DNA from: Curvularia sp. ZM96
Taxonomy: Eukaryota; Ascomycota; Dothideomycetes; Pleosporales; Pleosporaceae
NCBI GenBank assembly: GCA_022457065.1
Contig: JAJGBQ010000001.1
Location: 4,650,001-4,714,000 of the forward strand
Reading direction: 5' to 3'
Length of the DNA: 64,000 nucleotides
Shown here: piece by piece, positions 1 to 9,530 of the stretch
How the letters are laid out: every line of letters starts with the position of its first letter
Position numbering within the stretch: position 1 is the stretch's first letter
Made by a program: the position numbers and the translations under genes
Notes under the pieces: model-generated
Told to the model about the DNA's origin: nothing
Seen by the model: the letters and a program-made list of their open reading frames with translations, nothing else
The model's database searches: none

Positions 1-1406
1 ACAGAAAGTTTCGGGTATGAGCGTCTACCAGTTCGATAATGGTGTGAAGGTTGTTGTTGCGGATAAGCCTACCGCGTACCTGTTCTGGGCACCTAACCTG
101 TCGAACGACCCCTTTGCGCCCGTTGATCAATCCGGTAAGTATACTAAATTCGTGATTCTTCTGGTTCTCGAAATCTAACATGCACATAGTTTTGGTCCAG
201 GGACCATACCTCGTCCGCCACGTAGCTCTCGACGGCCACGTCCTCGCCCTGAAAGGAGATATCATGAACAGCACTGACATCGAAGTCTTTGCCTGTCACA
301 ATGCCAAAACTCTGTCCTGGAATGGAAAGAAGCTCTCTACCTCGCGAACCTCGTACGGTAGTCTGAAAGCCCACATCACCGCTTTCAACGGCACTATTCA
401 GCTACCTTCCCTCGACAACTGGAAAGTCAACGAAGGTCTCCCAGAGAAGGAGGCAGATTACGATGACAGCAGCGCCGCTTGGGTTATAGCCGACCACCTC
501 AGCACCCCCAACCCTACCAAGCCCGACACTCTTCCCGTTCTGTACGTCGATGAGTATGGCTTCCACAACAGCTTCCACCTTTTCCGCGGCTACTTCGATG
601 GCTCCGCCACCGGCGTCCAACTCTCTGTGCAAGGCGGTCTCGCATTTGGCTGGAGTGCCTGGCTAAACGGCAAACATATTGGTTCTTGGCTGGGCAATAC
701 GACCCTCGGTGTAGGCAACGCAACGCTCTCCTTCGCCAACGCCACAGTTCACTCCAATGGAACCAACGTCCTCCTCGTCGCCCAAGACAACACAGGCCAC
801 GATCTCCGCGGCGGCGCCACCGATCCCCGCGGTATCCTGCGCGCATCCCTTTCCGGCCCCTCAAACTTCACAAGCTGGAAAATCGCAGGTGAAGCCGGCG
901 GCGAATCCATCCAGCTCGACCCCGTCCGTGGTCCCCTGGCTGAAGGCGGCCTCGTCGCTGAACGCCTTGGCTGGCACCTCCCTGGCTTCGACGACGCGGA
1001 CTGGGCCACCAGCTCGCCTTCCGCCGGATTCTCAGGCGCAGATATAAAGTTCTACCGTACTACATTCCCGCTTGATGTACCTGACCACGTTGATGCTTCC
1101 TTCGCATTTGTGCTGAACGCCCCTGCTGCGAAGACGATTCGCGTCCAGCTTTTTGTCAATGGGTATCAGTATGCGCGGTTTAATCCGTATGTGGGTAATG
1201 AAATCAAGTTCCCTGTTCCTCCGGGCATTCTCAACTACAGCGGAGAGAATGTGGTTGGGCTGAGTATGTGGGCACAAGAGGAAGACGGAGCAAAGGTCGA
1301 TGTGCGTATGGTGCAGGAGTTTGCGGTTGAAAGTAGTTGGAAATCGAGGTTTAATGGCGAGTATTTGAGGCCGAAGTGGACAGAGGAGAGGCTGGAGTAT
1401 GCTTGA
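1..1406 (+). CDS. Beta-galactosidase (GH35), 3' part, 5' truncated by window edge
   Basis: This is the C-terminal 449 residues of a fungal secreted beta-galactosidase of glycoside hydrolase family 35, which removes terminal beta-galactosyl residues from plant-wall galactans and lactose. Visible exons are 1..134 (codons read from base 2) and 190..1406, separated by a 55-nt intron (GTAAGT...CATAG). The join reads SVLVQGPYLVRHV, typical of the beta-sandwich domain that follows the catalytic barrel in GH35 proteins. The rest shows the jelly-roll domains with several N-glycosylation sequons (for example NTT, NATLS, NGT), as expected for a secreted enzyme. The catalytic TIM barrel with its two glutamates lies upstream of the window. 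No frame break is visible. The family is known from sequence similarity; which paralogue (LacA, B or C type) cannot be decided here. Confidence 0.9.
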
Positions 1407-1823
1407 GCTTGTATATATAATGTTCTGGCCATTTGGATGTTGGAATTAATGTTCATTATGTCACGATCCGTTAGCTTGCGTCTGAATTGATATCTGAGCC
1501 TAGGACTAGAGTGAAGAGACATAAATGGATTGGCCTAAGAAGGGACTCTCTGGCAGGAACTCCAGTCCTGATCGGTTGGAGTAGATGTTGTCATCAATCA
1601 TGCCTTCTCTTCTGGGTTTTCAGGGCTCTGTTTGGATAACCACCTTGAAAGCCTTTTCCATTGACCAACTGGGATCGGAGGGTAACAATTATATTTTCTA
1701 GGGCTTCATTACATCTAAAGATCTTATTCGTTTTGTTTCTCCAACAAAAACATTAGAATAATCCACATAAATGGCGCTAAAGACGCGAGAAAAGGTTGCA
1801 GTGCCAGCAGGCTGTCTGCATCG
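1407..1823. other. Intergenic, convergent 3' ends
   Basis: This 417-bp stretch lies between the stop codons of the GH35 gene and the oppositely transcribed HET gene, so it should hold two 3' UTRs and terminators. I see no supported gene or repeat in it. Confidence 0.6.
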
Positions 1824-3617
1824 TCAGCGCAATCGCATGGCAGAACTAGCACGAAGATGGATCGCCAACTGCCAACAGGGGACCACGTTATCTCCTCTAG
1901 TACTAAGTAGCTTTCTTCTAGCATGTACGTCAACCCGCAACTCCGTACCTCTGGAAGCCGTTGCGTAATCTTGAGGATGCTTGGATCGCGGACCATGAAA
2001 GAACTCCTGGGTCAGCTCTGTGGTTTCTCTTCTGGCCAATCTATGATCACTCAGCACCACCTTTAGCCAACAATGTCCGTCAAAATCCCCGCAAAATATT
2101 ATGACATCGACGGAGCGCAATTTGATAGTGAAGATCATAGCTTCGCCCAACGGAAGGTCGGCAATCTTGTCACAGAAAGCGTGCGCTTTCTTTAGCTTCC
2201 GTATGCTTAGGTAGGGTTTTTGGTTAGGACCTAAGCAGCTTTCTAGCATATATCCACGGACATCAGATTCGGATATACCTTCCATCGTGAGGCTTTCCGC
2301 TGTGAAAGCACACCATGAGTTTCTCTTATTGTCTTGTTCTTCCAAAGGTTCATCAAGGATATACAGTTCTTTCATAACTGCTTGTTTGATCTCATCAGGG
2401 CTCAATTTTTGAAGCGCTGTGTACTCGGGTCTTCGATAACGGCCATCATCGAGTTCCACCAATGTGATACCTATACCAGTATTGTCTTCTTTCGTACAAT
2501 CCAACACTGCAATGACATATTCTGGTGTCAATCCTGGGATGCAAGGTAGCGTTATGTGTAGTCCCAAAGCTGTCATTTCCAATACGCTACTTTCAACCAA
2601 TGGCTGCAAGAACGTCGGGCGAGTGTTTTCCAAGTCAGAAGCCTGGAAGTATTCCGGTGATGGTGCCAGAAAGCTTTGTATGCGACGAGAATAAGGCACG
2701 CTCGTGGGCCATTCCTGACGATCTTCGTTTGTTGACCATAAAAACATGGTATGGTCCCTTGCTTGCTTGAGGAGCTCAACCTGTAACCTTCGGAAAGCTC
2801 GCTTACCTTCTCCGTAAAGGAGTGGCATATTGACTCCGACAAGCCCCAGTAGGCAATAGGCAATATCTTCGTCTCGAGTCGTCCGTCTTCTTGATGCCCA
2901 ACTGAGCCGAAGCCCTAAGCTAGCGGTTTTGATAGAGGTCCTGTCACGTAAATAGCGGACGTTGATATCTGTTATTTCTCCAATTTCGGTCGCTAAATTT
3001 GACTTTGTGCCCAGGAGGGTCCAGTTTGCGTCGTAAAACTCGACAGCTGCAGGTGCGAGCAGTTCCTGCAAAGTCCAACCGCGTCTAAACCAGCGCGAGC
3101 CTGTTAGACGTCTCCCTATATCTTCTGGGCTCAGGAAAGACGTCTGCCATGGGCTTCCTGGAAAAGGCAGGGCTTCTGATCGGTTTGGACGTCTATGAGA
3201 TGCCTCAGGAGAATTTTCCACCGGTACTGGGAGTCGCTCAGTTGCGTTGTACGTGGATATGGACCCCGTCATGTTTGCTGCATTCTCGACCCAAACATCC
3301 GACAGGTACGCATAGCACTTGTCGGCCTCCCAATAATACCTATACATTGAGTTGATAGCTTCCGACAACTCAGCACTACTCCTCTTGTCAATGCAACAAG
3401 TGTCAATCCAAGCCCATTTGTAACCGTCTTTTTTGACCTGTTTGCAGCATCGCTTAATCTTCCGATATCCGTTGGAGCTCTTTTTCAGTGTATCGGGGTT
3501 TTGCATACTTTCGAACGTGACCTCATCGTCGCCCCATGTATGCGACAAGATCACATAATGCGGAATCGTACCCAAAAATGAGCGGAGTTCGAGTGTGGTA
3601 GTGTCGATCAGATACAT
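1824..3617 (-). CDS. HET-domain (heterokaryon incompatibility) protein
   Basis: This single-exon gene encodes 597 residues if started at the ATG at 3617 (MYLIDTTTLELRSF), which is where HET proteins usually begin; an in-frame ATG at 3746 would add 43 unrelated residues. All three HET blocks are visible: YVILSHTWGDDEVTFE near residue 20, WAWIDTCCIDKRSSAELSEA near 75, and RGWTLQELLAPAAVEFYD near 210. Downstream come the DEDIAYCLLGLVGVNMPLLYGEG stretch (split here in description: DEDIAYCLLG then VNMPLLYGEG) and a C-terminal region without a recognisable repeat or NTPase domain. HET domains can trigger cell death on recognition of non-self after hyphal fusion in ascomycetes; the trigger of this copy is unknown. 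It has no intron, unlike most neighbours. Confidence 0.9.
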   Translation of the reverse strand: MYLIDTTTLELRSFLGTIPHYVILSHTWGDDEVTFESMQNPDTLKKSSNGYRKIKRCCKQVKKDGYKWAWIDTCCIDKRSSAELSEAINSMYRYYWEADKCYAYLSDVWVENAANMTGSISTYNATERLPVPVENSPEASHRRPNRSEALPFPGSPWQTSFLSPEDIGRRLTGSRWFRRGWTLQELLAPAAVEFYDANWTLLGTKSNLATEIGEITDINVRYLRDRTSIKTASLGLRLSWASRRRTTRDEDIAYCLLGLVGVNMPLLYGEGKRAFRRLQVELLKQARDHTMFLWSTNEDRQEWPTSVPYSRRIQSFLAPSPEYFQASDLENTRPTFLQPLVESSVLEMTALGLHITLPCIPGLTPEYVIAVLDCTKEDNTGIGITLVELDDGRYRRPEYTALQKLSPDEIKQAVMKELYILDEPLEEQDNKRNSWCAFTAESLTMEGISESDVRGYMLESCLGPNQKPYLSIRKLKKAHAFCDKIADLPLGEAMIFTIKLRSVDVIIFCGDFDGHCWLKVVLSDHRLARRETTELTQEFFHGPRSKHPQDYATASRGTELRVDVHARRKLLSTRGDNVVPCWQLAIHLRASSAMRLR

Positions 3618-4300
3618 GACTGGGAATGTTGACAAACGAGTTACAGATCGGCTGCTGGGTGTAACACAAGGATGTGTCGTTCCAGCGACGAATTGTCTAG
3701 CGACAAAGTTCAATTTGCAAGACGGGAAAAGGAGGAAGGAATGCAAAAGGTCGAAAACAGGAGGTGAGGCTGAAATTTAGGCAGCTGATTTCTCATCGCA
3801 ATCGTGCAGGAAGGAACCCCACAGCTTCGATGAGGCTTCAGCACAGCCTACCTTTTAGCCCCGCACAAGCACTCACTCACACCTTCAATCTCAGCACATC
3901 TGCTTGAGCACAATATTTTCCAGGTTATCAATTAGCGGGTCACAACGCTGTGAACAACACATATAAGGAAGCCACGGAAACGCACCACCAAAAATGCTCG
4001 GTATATCATCGCACCGGGCGAGCCCTCGCGACCATGCAAGGCTGAAAAGAGGGAGAGTGTACTCATAACTAAAACCTACAAGTACAAAGAACACGTACAC
4101 GGTTTCCCCCACAGGAATGGTTCCCGATTCACCTAGTCGAGCAAGCATAAAAACCGAGGGATCCCCCAGGTATCAGGCTGAGTATCAGCTAAACACCGTT
4201 ATGCGCCTAACGCACATGCCTTACTTTTCCAATGCAAAAAAAAGGGGAACAAGCAACCCATTCAGACAGATAATCAGTAGTCACAGAATCCACTTGGGCT
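3618..4300. other. Intergenic upstream of HET gene
   Basis: This 683-bp region separates the HET start from the Skt5 stop; both genes lie on the minus strand, so it should hold the HET promoter and the Skt5 3' end. It includes the alternative in-frame HET start at 3746. No further gene is supported. Confidence 0.55.
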
Positions 4301-7300
4301 CTACATGACCGTACAGTTCTCCTCCTGCTGCCTCTGATTCGTCCTGCTCAGTCTCTCCCTCTTCATCTGAGCCTTGCTTCCTCCCTTCTTCAGTTCGTCG
4401 AGACGTTCCTGGGCTTTGGGGAATTTGTATGCTAAAAAATACGAGTTAGTCGTATGCTTCATTTGGTTTCATTCATGACATTAAAGTCATTGAAGATGAG
4501 GGGTAAAGAGACTTACCAGCAGCCCTTCCATACCACCTCTTCGCCTCTTCCAAGCTCCTCGAGCAACCAATACCCACCTCGGTGAAATAACCCATTGCAA
4601 ACAAGGCTTTTGGCAGTGGAGGCTCCGCACACGCTGCTTTGCGTGCCCAGAGATAAGCTTCTTTGTCGTTTTGTTCGAGGATACCAGCTGTACCCGTCAG
4701 ATACCAGCCGGACAAGGCGAGTTCACTCTGGTGTTCTTCTTGAGCGGCGGCTTTGGTATACCACGCAATACTTGTGCGGGCGTCAATCTGACACCCCAAA
4801 AGTCCATACTCGTACGCTTGTCCAAGGCGGAACTGGGAAAACTTGTAGCCAAGTTCTGCGGCTTGGTGGAAAAGTCGCAGTGCGTATGCTTCGTCGCGTG
4901 CCACCCGTTCATTTCCAGTTGGTGCTTCGTAGATGAGCGCTAGCTCATGAAGGGCGTGTGGGTTGTCTCGGTCAGCACGTTCGGCAGCACGCTTGAGCAT
5001 GTTGATGGCTTCGCCAAAATTCTTCTGCTGGCCCAAATGTCCCTTGAGAAGAATCATGCCCATCTTGTACATTGCAGGCGTATCGCCCAGTGCTGCTGCT
5101 CGCTGGTACCACTGTACTGCCTTGACCAAATCTTTCTTCGTGCCTCCGCCCTCTTCATGGCCCATCTCACAGCAGACGGCTGTCCGGTACGCACTCGCAG
5201 CATGTCCTGCTTTTGCGGCGGATTGGTAAAGAGTGAATGCCTCCTTTGTGTCTACCTGTAAGCCAAGAGCCCCTTGGCCGTAGCAGTCGGCAAGATAAAA
5301 CATGGCATCGGGCGATCCAATGCTGACTAGCTTCTTCACTATCTTGTAGCTTTCTTGGATGAATTTTTCACGGTTCTTGCTCTTTGTCCGGTTATCGGCC
5401 GTGCCTCCTTCATCAGCGAGAACACTAGAAGCTTCAACAAGTCTTTTTGCCAGCTTCAGGCCCGTGGCAATATCTGAAGAATTGGATTCTTTCCAGGTAT
5501 TACGCAACCTATTCAGCTCATCATAAGTGACCGGATGCGGCGCCGCATTCTGCGCACTGTTTCGCTTTACAGATGAGTGCTGACTGTCCTGGCTTGGGCG
5601 TCCTGGTTCGTTATTATACTGACGGATTGGTGGTGGTCTTGAATTCTGAGGCATCGATTGCTGGAGCGGCTGTTGCTGGGGCAGTCCTTGTTGCATCAGT
5701 CCTGCTCGTACGGGCACTGGATGTGCTGGTAGGGCGTCTGGATTTGACTGAGGCTGAGTAGTACCAGGCCTTCTGCCCATCGGATCGCTAAGGTTACGAC
5801 CCGGGGCCGGCGCCGCTGTTCCTGGTCGAGGTATGGGGTTACCAGCCGCCGGCGGTGACGTGAAATTTCGCGTGTTCGGTGGCGGCTCTGAATAGGTTGA
5901 CTCGTCCGAATAGAGCCTTTGAACTCCTGGTGGGTTGCGCCCGTACCTAGGGTCAAAGTTTTGCTGCTGTCCCTGCATAGGGCCATGGTTAGGCAGTCCA
6001 CGATATCCACCATCTGTTGTCATCCCTCTGGGTGGTGGGCCCCGACCTCGAGCACCGTTTGGTGGACCTGCCGGACCTGCAAACCCAGTATTTGCTCTTG
6101 GCAGCCCCGGCATAGGAGGAGCATTTGCATCCATTTGATGCACACCATTTGCGTATTGGTCATTGAGATTAGGCTGCGACCGGCTTCGCGACAACTGGCT
6201 CTGAGCGTTACCGTTGGGTTGAGCACTTGCGTTCGCAGGAGCGGCCGGTGGAGTATAAGCCTGTATCTCGTTTGCCGGGCTCAGGTGATGATCAATCGAA
6301 TCGCCTCGTCGATGCTTGTTGTTGGTTTCTGGTATGGCATCAAAGTCAGGCATGTCAATTGCAGTTCCCATGCTCTTGCGGTCATCTTGGTTGTTGTAGT
6401 AGTCATCGTACAAGTTGTCTAGGCCATCACTGTCTGCTTGCTGAGATTGTTGAAGCGGCATTTGCGGCATTGGAGGCCTTGGTCCTTGCTGCACCGGAGG
6501 CATATTCTGTCTGGATCCTCCAGCAGTGCTTGGTCTAGGTGGAACATGAGTCGGTGATGTAGGGCCCTGGTAGCCAGACATACCACCACGCTCAGCATAC
6601 TGCTGTTGGCCGTTGTAACCGCCCATTGCGTTGCCATTTGGTGGATTGTGCGGCATGGTCACAGAGCGCTGGGTGTTTGGGCCAAAAGCTCGCCTAGACG
6701 GAGACATGGGATCGGATGTACGATGCGGCATTGGTCTTCTGCTAGTATCAACATTCATTTGCGGAGGGTGTTGGCCCGGCGGCATCTGGTTCCGAGGCTG
6801 TCGTGGACCTTGGCCTTCGAAGTGCCCCGAATCCTGCCGAGCGTTGGGCGGCGCTCTCTGAGATTGCACGGGTTGTCCTCGCCCTGGAGGGCCTCTGGAT
6901 CCTGCGTTGTCATTTATGTTCATTTGCGCCATGCTCTGGTCGATTGTGGGGTTTGCGCCTGGTTGCTTTTGCTTTTGTGAAGGAAAGACTGGAAAAGGAT
7001 TGTCTTGAGGCAATTTCTTTGGCGCTGGAGGATTTAGAAGGGACCGATCAAGGCCTATGCATGGAAATTAGCATGGTGTTCGATCTCATGGCCTTGCGAC
7101 CTTTGTCGACTGCCCAAGGATAGCGTAGCATACCTGGCGGCCTCAGTCCACCTCGACCCTGCTGTTGGTTCGGTGGTGGCCCATTTCCCCTGTCCATCGG
7201 TCGATTACGAGGGTCTTGCCGTTGTTGCGGAGGGGGTCTTCGACCCTGGTTCTGTGGAGGCTGTTGTTGGTAGTACGGGTCATTGTATGCTTCTTCCTGG

Positions 7301-7605
7301 TAGTATTGGTCTTGCGGTGGGTGTCGACGTCCTTGATTTGGCGGGGCCTGTCTTGAAGACGCATTCATGTCTTGGTAACCACCGTGTTGTTGCGCATTCC
7401 CCCATCCTCCTTGATCATAACGGCCGTTATCCCAGTGCTCATTGCCTCCTTGGTCATAACCGTAATCATAGTAATTCTGGTCGTACTGCTGGCCATAGTG
7501 ATCTTCGTAGCCCTGATGCTGTTGCTGCCTCTGCTGTGGCCTTGGCTGATCGTAGTGTTGCTGTTGCGGGTGCGCGTAGTTGCCGTACTGCTGCTGGTAT
7601 GCCAT
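4301..7605 (-). CDS. skt5: Skt5/Chs4-like chitin synthase activator, Sel1 repeats, CaaX tail
   Basis: Exons are 7605..7134, 7054..4517 and 4431..4301, giving 1046 residues. The first two-thirds is low-complexity and rich in Gln, Pro, Tyr, Asn and Gly. From about residue 680 there is a run of Sel1/TPR-like repeats (for example AMYKMGMILLKGHLG, HALHELALIYEAP, SEFRLG-like QFRLGQAYEYGLLG). The last exon encodes AYKFPKAQERLDELKK and ends in CTVM, a CaaX prenylation box. This layout is that of yeast Skt5/Chs4, which recruits and activates chitin synthase III at the plasma membrane and septum; Skt5 also ends in a CaaX box. The introns are 79 nt (7055..7133) and 85 nt (4432..4516). If the last intron is kept, the protein instead ends after about 14 other residues without CaaX. 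The function is inferred from family and architecture. Confidence 0.9.
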
Positions 7606-8690
7606 TGCGACGGTACGATTGTGGCGGGGTTGCTGGGGACAATGAGGGCACAGCGCTATCTATGTCGAGAGGCTCGCAAGCAAGCTGGCAGCGGCGTGCG
7701 AAGGGCAGGGACTGTGGCTCTTAAGTGCGCCTGTGCAGGCGCGCTTTCAAGGACCGGTCCTGGTCGGCGTGTTTGTCGCGTACGCTGGACGTGGGGAATT
7801 GGTTGGTAGTCTTGGTACTTGCAAGGGTTGGTCGAAATTAAAGAAGGGTCGTAGCGGCGCAGGAGACAGGCAAGTCAAAACAGCAGCAAGAGATCCAGAG
7901 GCCAAGGAAGGGTGTGGACAGGTAGAGGTTGTGCGACTCCAGATGGTCAGCAACAGACGCCTATTGGGGGGCTACGGCTACGGATGTGGCTGCGGCTGCG
8001 CTCCTCAAACACGGGGTGAGATCCAATTACTCGCCTCTCACGTTTCAACTCGAGATTTCCGGCCAGTCCATTGAGCGCAGAAGCACCCTTGCATGACGAA
8101 ATAAAGAAGAAAGTGTGACAAGAGCAGCTGTCCGGGGCTCTGAAACGCCGCATTAAGCGACCGGGGTCTCGTGGAACAGGCGAATCATGACCGGTAATTA
8201 GCAGCACTCCGGGTAGATTAAATGAGCAGCTATGGTAGCGTAGACAGCGATAAGGTCATGAGCCATGACAGGATCAGCATCGCGGTCGTCGTCAGCCCGG
8301 ATGGCTCGGGGTCGAAGGCAGGCGGCTTGGGAGCGAGGAACCGTCAGCGGGGCAGAAAAGAGTCTCTTTACGAACCGAGTTGCAGAGCAGGTGGAGATCA
8401 TACAGATTATGCAGCTGAGGCCCGCGCCCAATCAAAGCGGGGGTGGCCCTGCCGATCACGATACCCTGGGGAATTGCGTAGGAGCACCAGTGGCAGTGCA
8501 GCCACGTGACGGCCGTTGTGGCGCGTCCCGCTAGCTTCTTCGCACCGTGGCGCCGCAATGTTGACTTCACCACTTGGGCTGTGCACGTTCTCTGCCCTCG
8601 CCCGCCACACATCCAGCCGTCCTTGCCGATACTGCCGGGACCATTGCACAAGCCTGTCGAGTATCAAGTCAGCTTGCAAACGACACAAAC
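7606..8690. promoter_or_regulatory. Shared intergenic region between divergent skt5 and cbp4
   Basis: This 1085-bp region lies between the start codons of two divergently transcribed genes and must contain both promoters and 5' leaders. The stretch nearest skt5 is antisense to nothing recognisable. Several open frames of up to about 120 codons occur, but they overlap on both strands, have no family resemblance and are not called. Confidence 0.5.
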
Positions 8691-9206
8691 ATGCCGTCCG
8701 CCCAAACGTACATCAAGGCCATCTCAGCGTATGTCGTGCTTCCTCGTTGCTATCCAAAAGAACGTGACACTGATTTCTCAAAAGAGGTGCATTCCTCTGC
8801 ATAGGTGGGCCGGCCCTGGTCTGGTATGTCACGCCCACAGAGGAAGAAATCTTCAAGGTACATCCGCTTTGCCACGTGCATGCGCCTTCCAGCTTGCTTA
8901 CATCTTGCGCAGAGGTATAGCCCAGAACTCCAGAAGAAGGCTCTTGAGGGAAGGGAGCAAAGACAAAAGGACTTTGATGCATTTGTTGGCCAGCTGAAGG
9001 AAGCTTCGCGGTCGGATAAGCCCAGTACGAACTTGACCACCATCACTGCTTAGCCAGCCTGCTAACTAAATTCAGTCTGGACTGCACAGAAGGAAATGGA
9101 TGCAAAGAGGTCTGCGGCAGAGCAGCAGGCTCGCAGGGATGAGCGAGACGCATATGCCGCTGAGAGCAGGAGAAGACAGGCAGAAATCCGAGCAAGCGCT
9201 GAATGA
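8691..9206 (+). CDS. cbp4: CBP4-like cytochrome bc1 complex assembly factor
   Basis: This small gene has four exons, 8691..8728, 8785..8857, 8913..9024 and 9076..9206, for 117 residues. None of its exons is long enough to stand out alone. The spliced protein starts MPSAQTYIKAISAGAFLCIG, continues GGPALVWYVTPTEEEIFKRY, then SPELQKKALEGREQRQKDFD, and ends in a charged Arg/Glu/Ala-rich helix. That is the plan of Cbp4: a short N-terminal segment, one transmembrane helix, the conserved PTEEELFKRYNPELQ-like stretch and a charged tail. Cbp4 sits in the inner mitochondrial membrane and helps cytochrome b mature in complex III. Introns are 56, 55 and 51 nt, and every junction keeps frame. The acceptor of exon 2 (AAAG at 8781..8784) was chosen because it alone keeps the GGPAL frame open. 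Confidence 0.88.
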
Positions 9207-9530
9207 GCGAGCACGGCTAGCATGATTTTTACCCTTGCTATTTTGTATTTTTATATGTATCACGAATCTCACACTCGAAGCCGCTTCATGAATCAGGATC
9301 AATTTGACACATTCTCATTATTATAGCAACTTTATTTATCCAACTAGATTAAGTTGATGCATAACTAGATCCCCCCAGAAAAGTGGCCCGTTTCCCAAGT
9401 ATCATTATGATGCACCGGTGGTAAGCTTGTGCCCATGTGACCTGGCGTAAGGCCCGCGCAAACCTCCGAACGCGCACCGTAACCACAACCTTGTCCATCC
9501 CCTCCGTCACGACAGTCGGAGCACTACCCA
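9207..9530. other. Intergenic between cbp4 and rad1
   Basis: This 324-bp region lies between two genes in the same direction. It is AT-rich around 9230..9350, which fits a 3' end, and should contain the rad1 promoter. No gene is supported. Confidence 0.5.
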
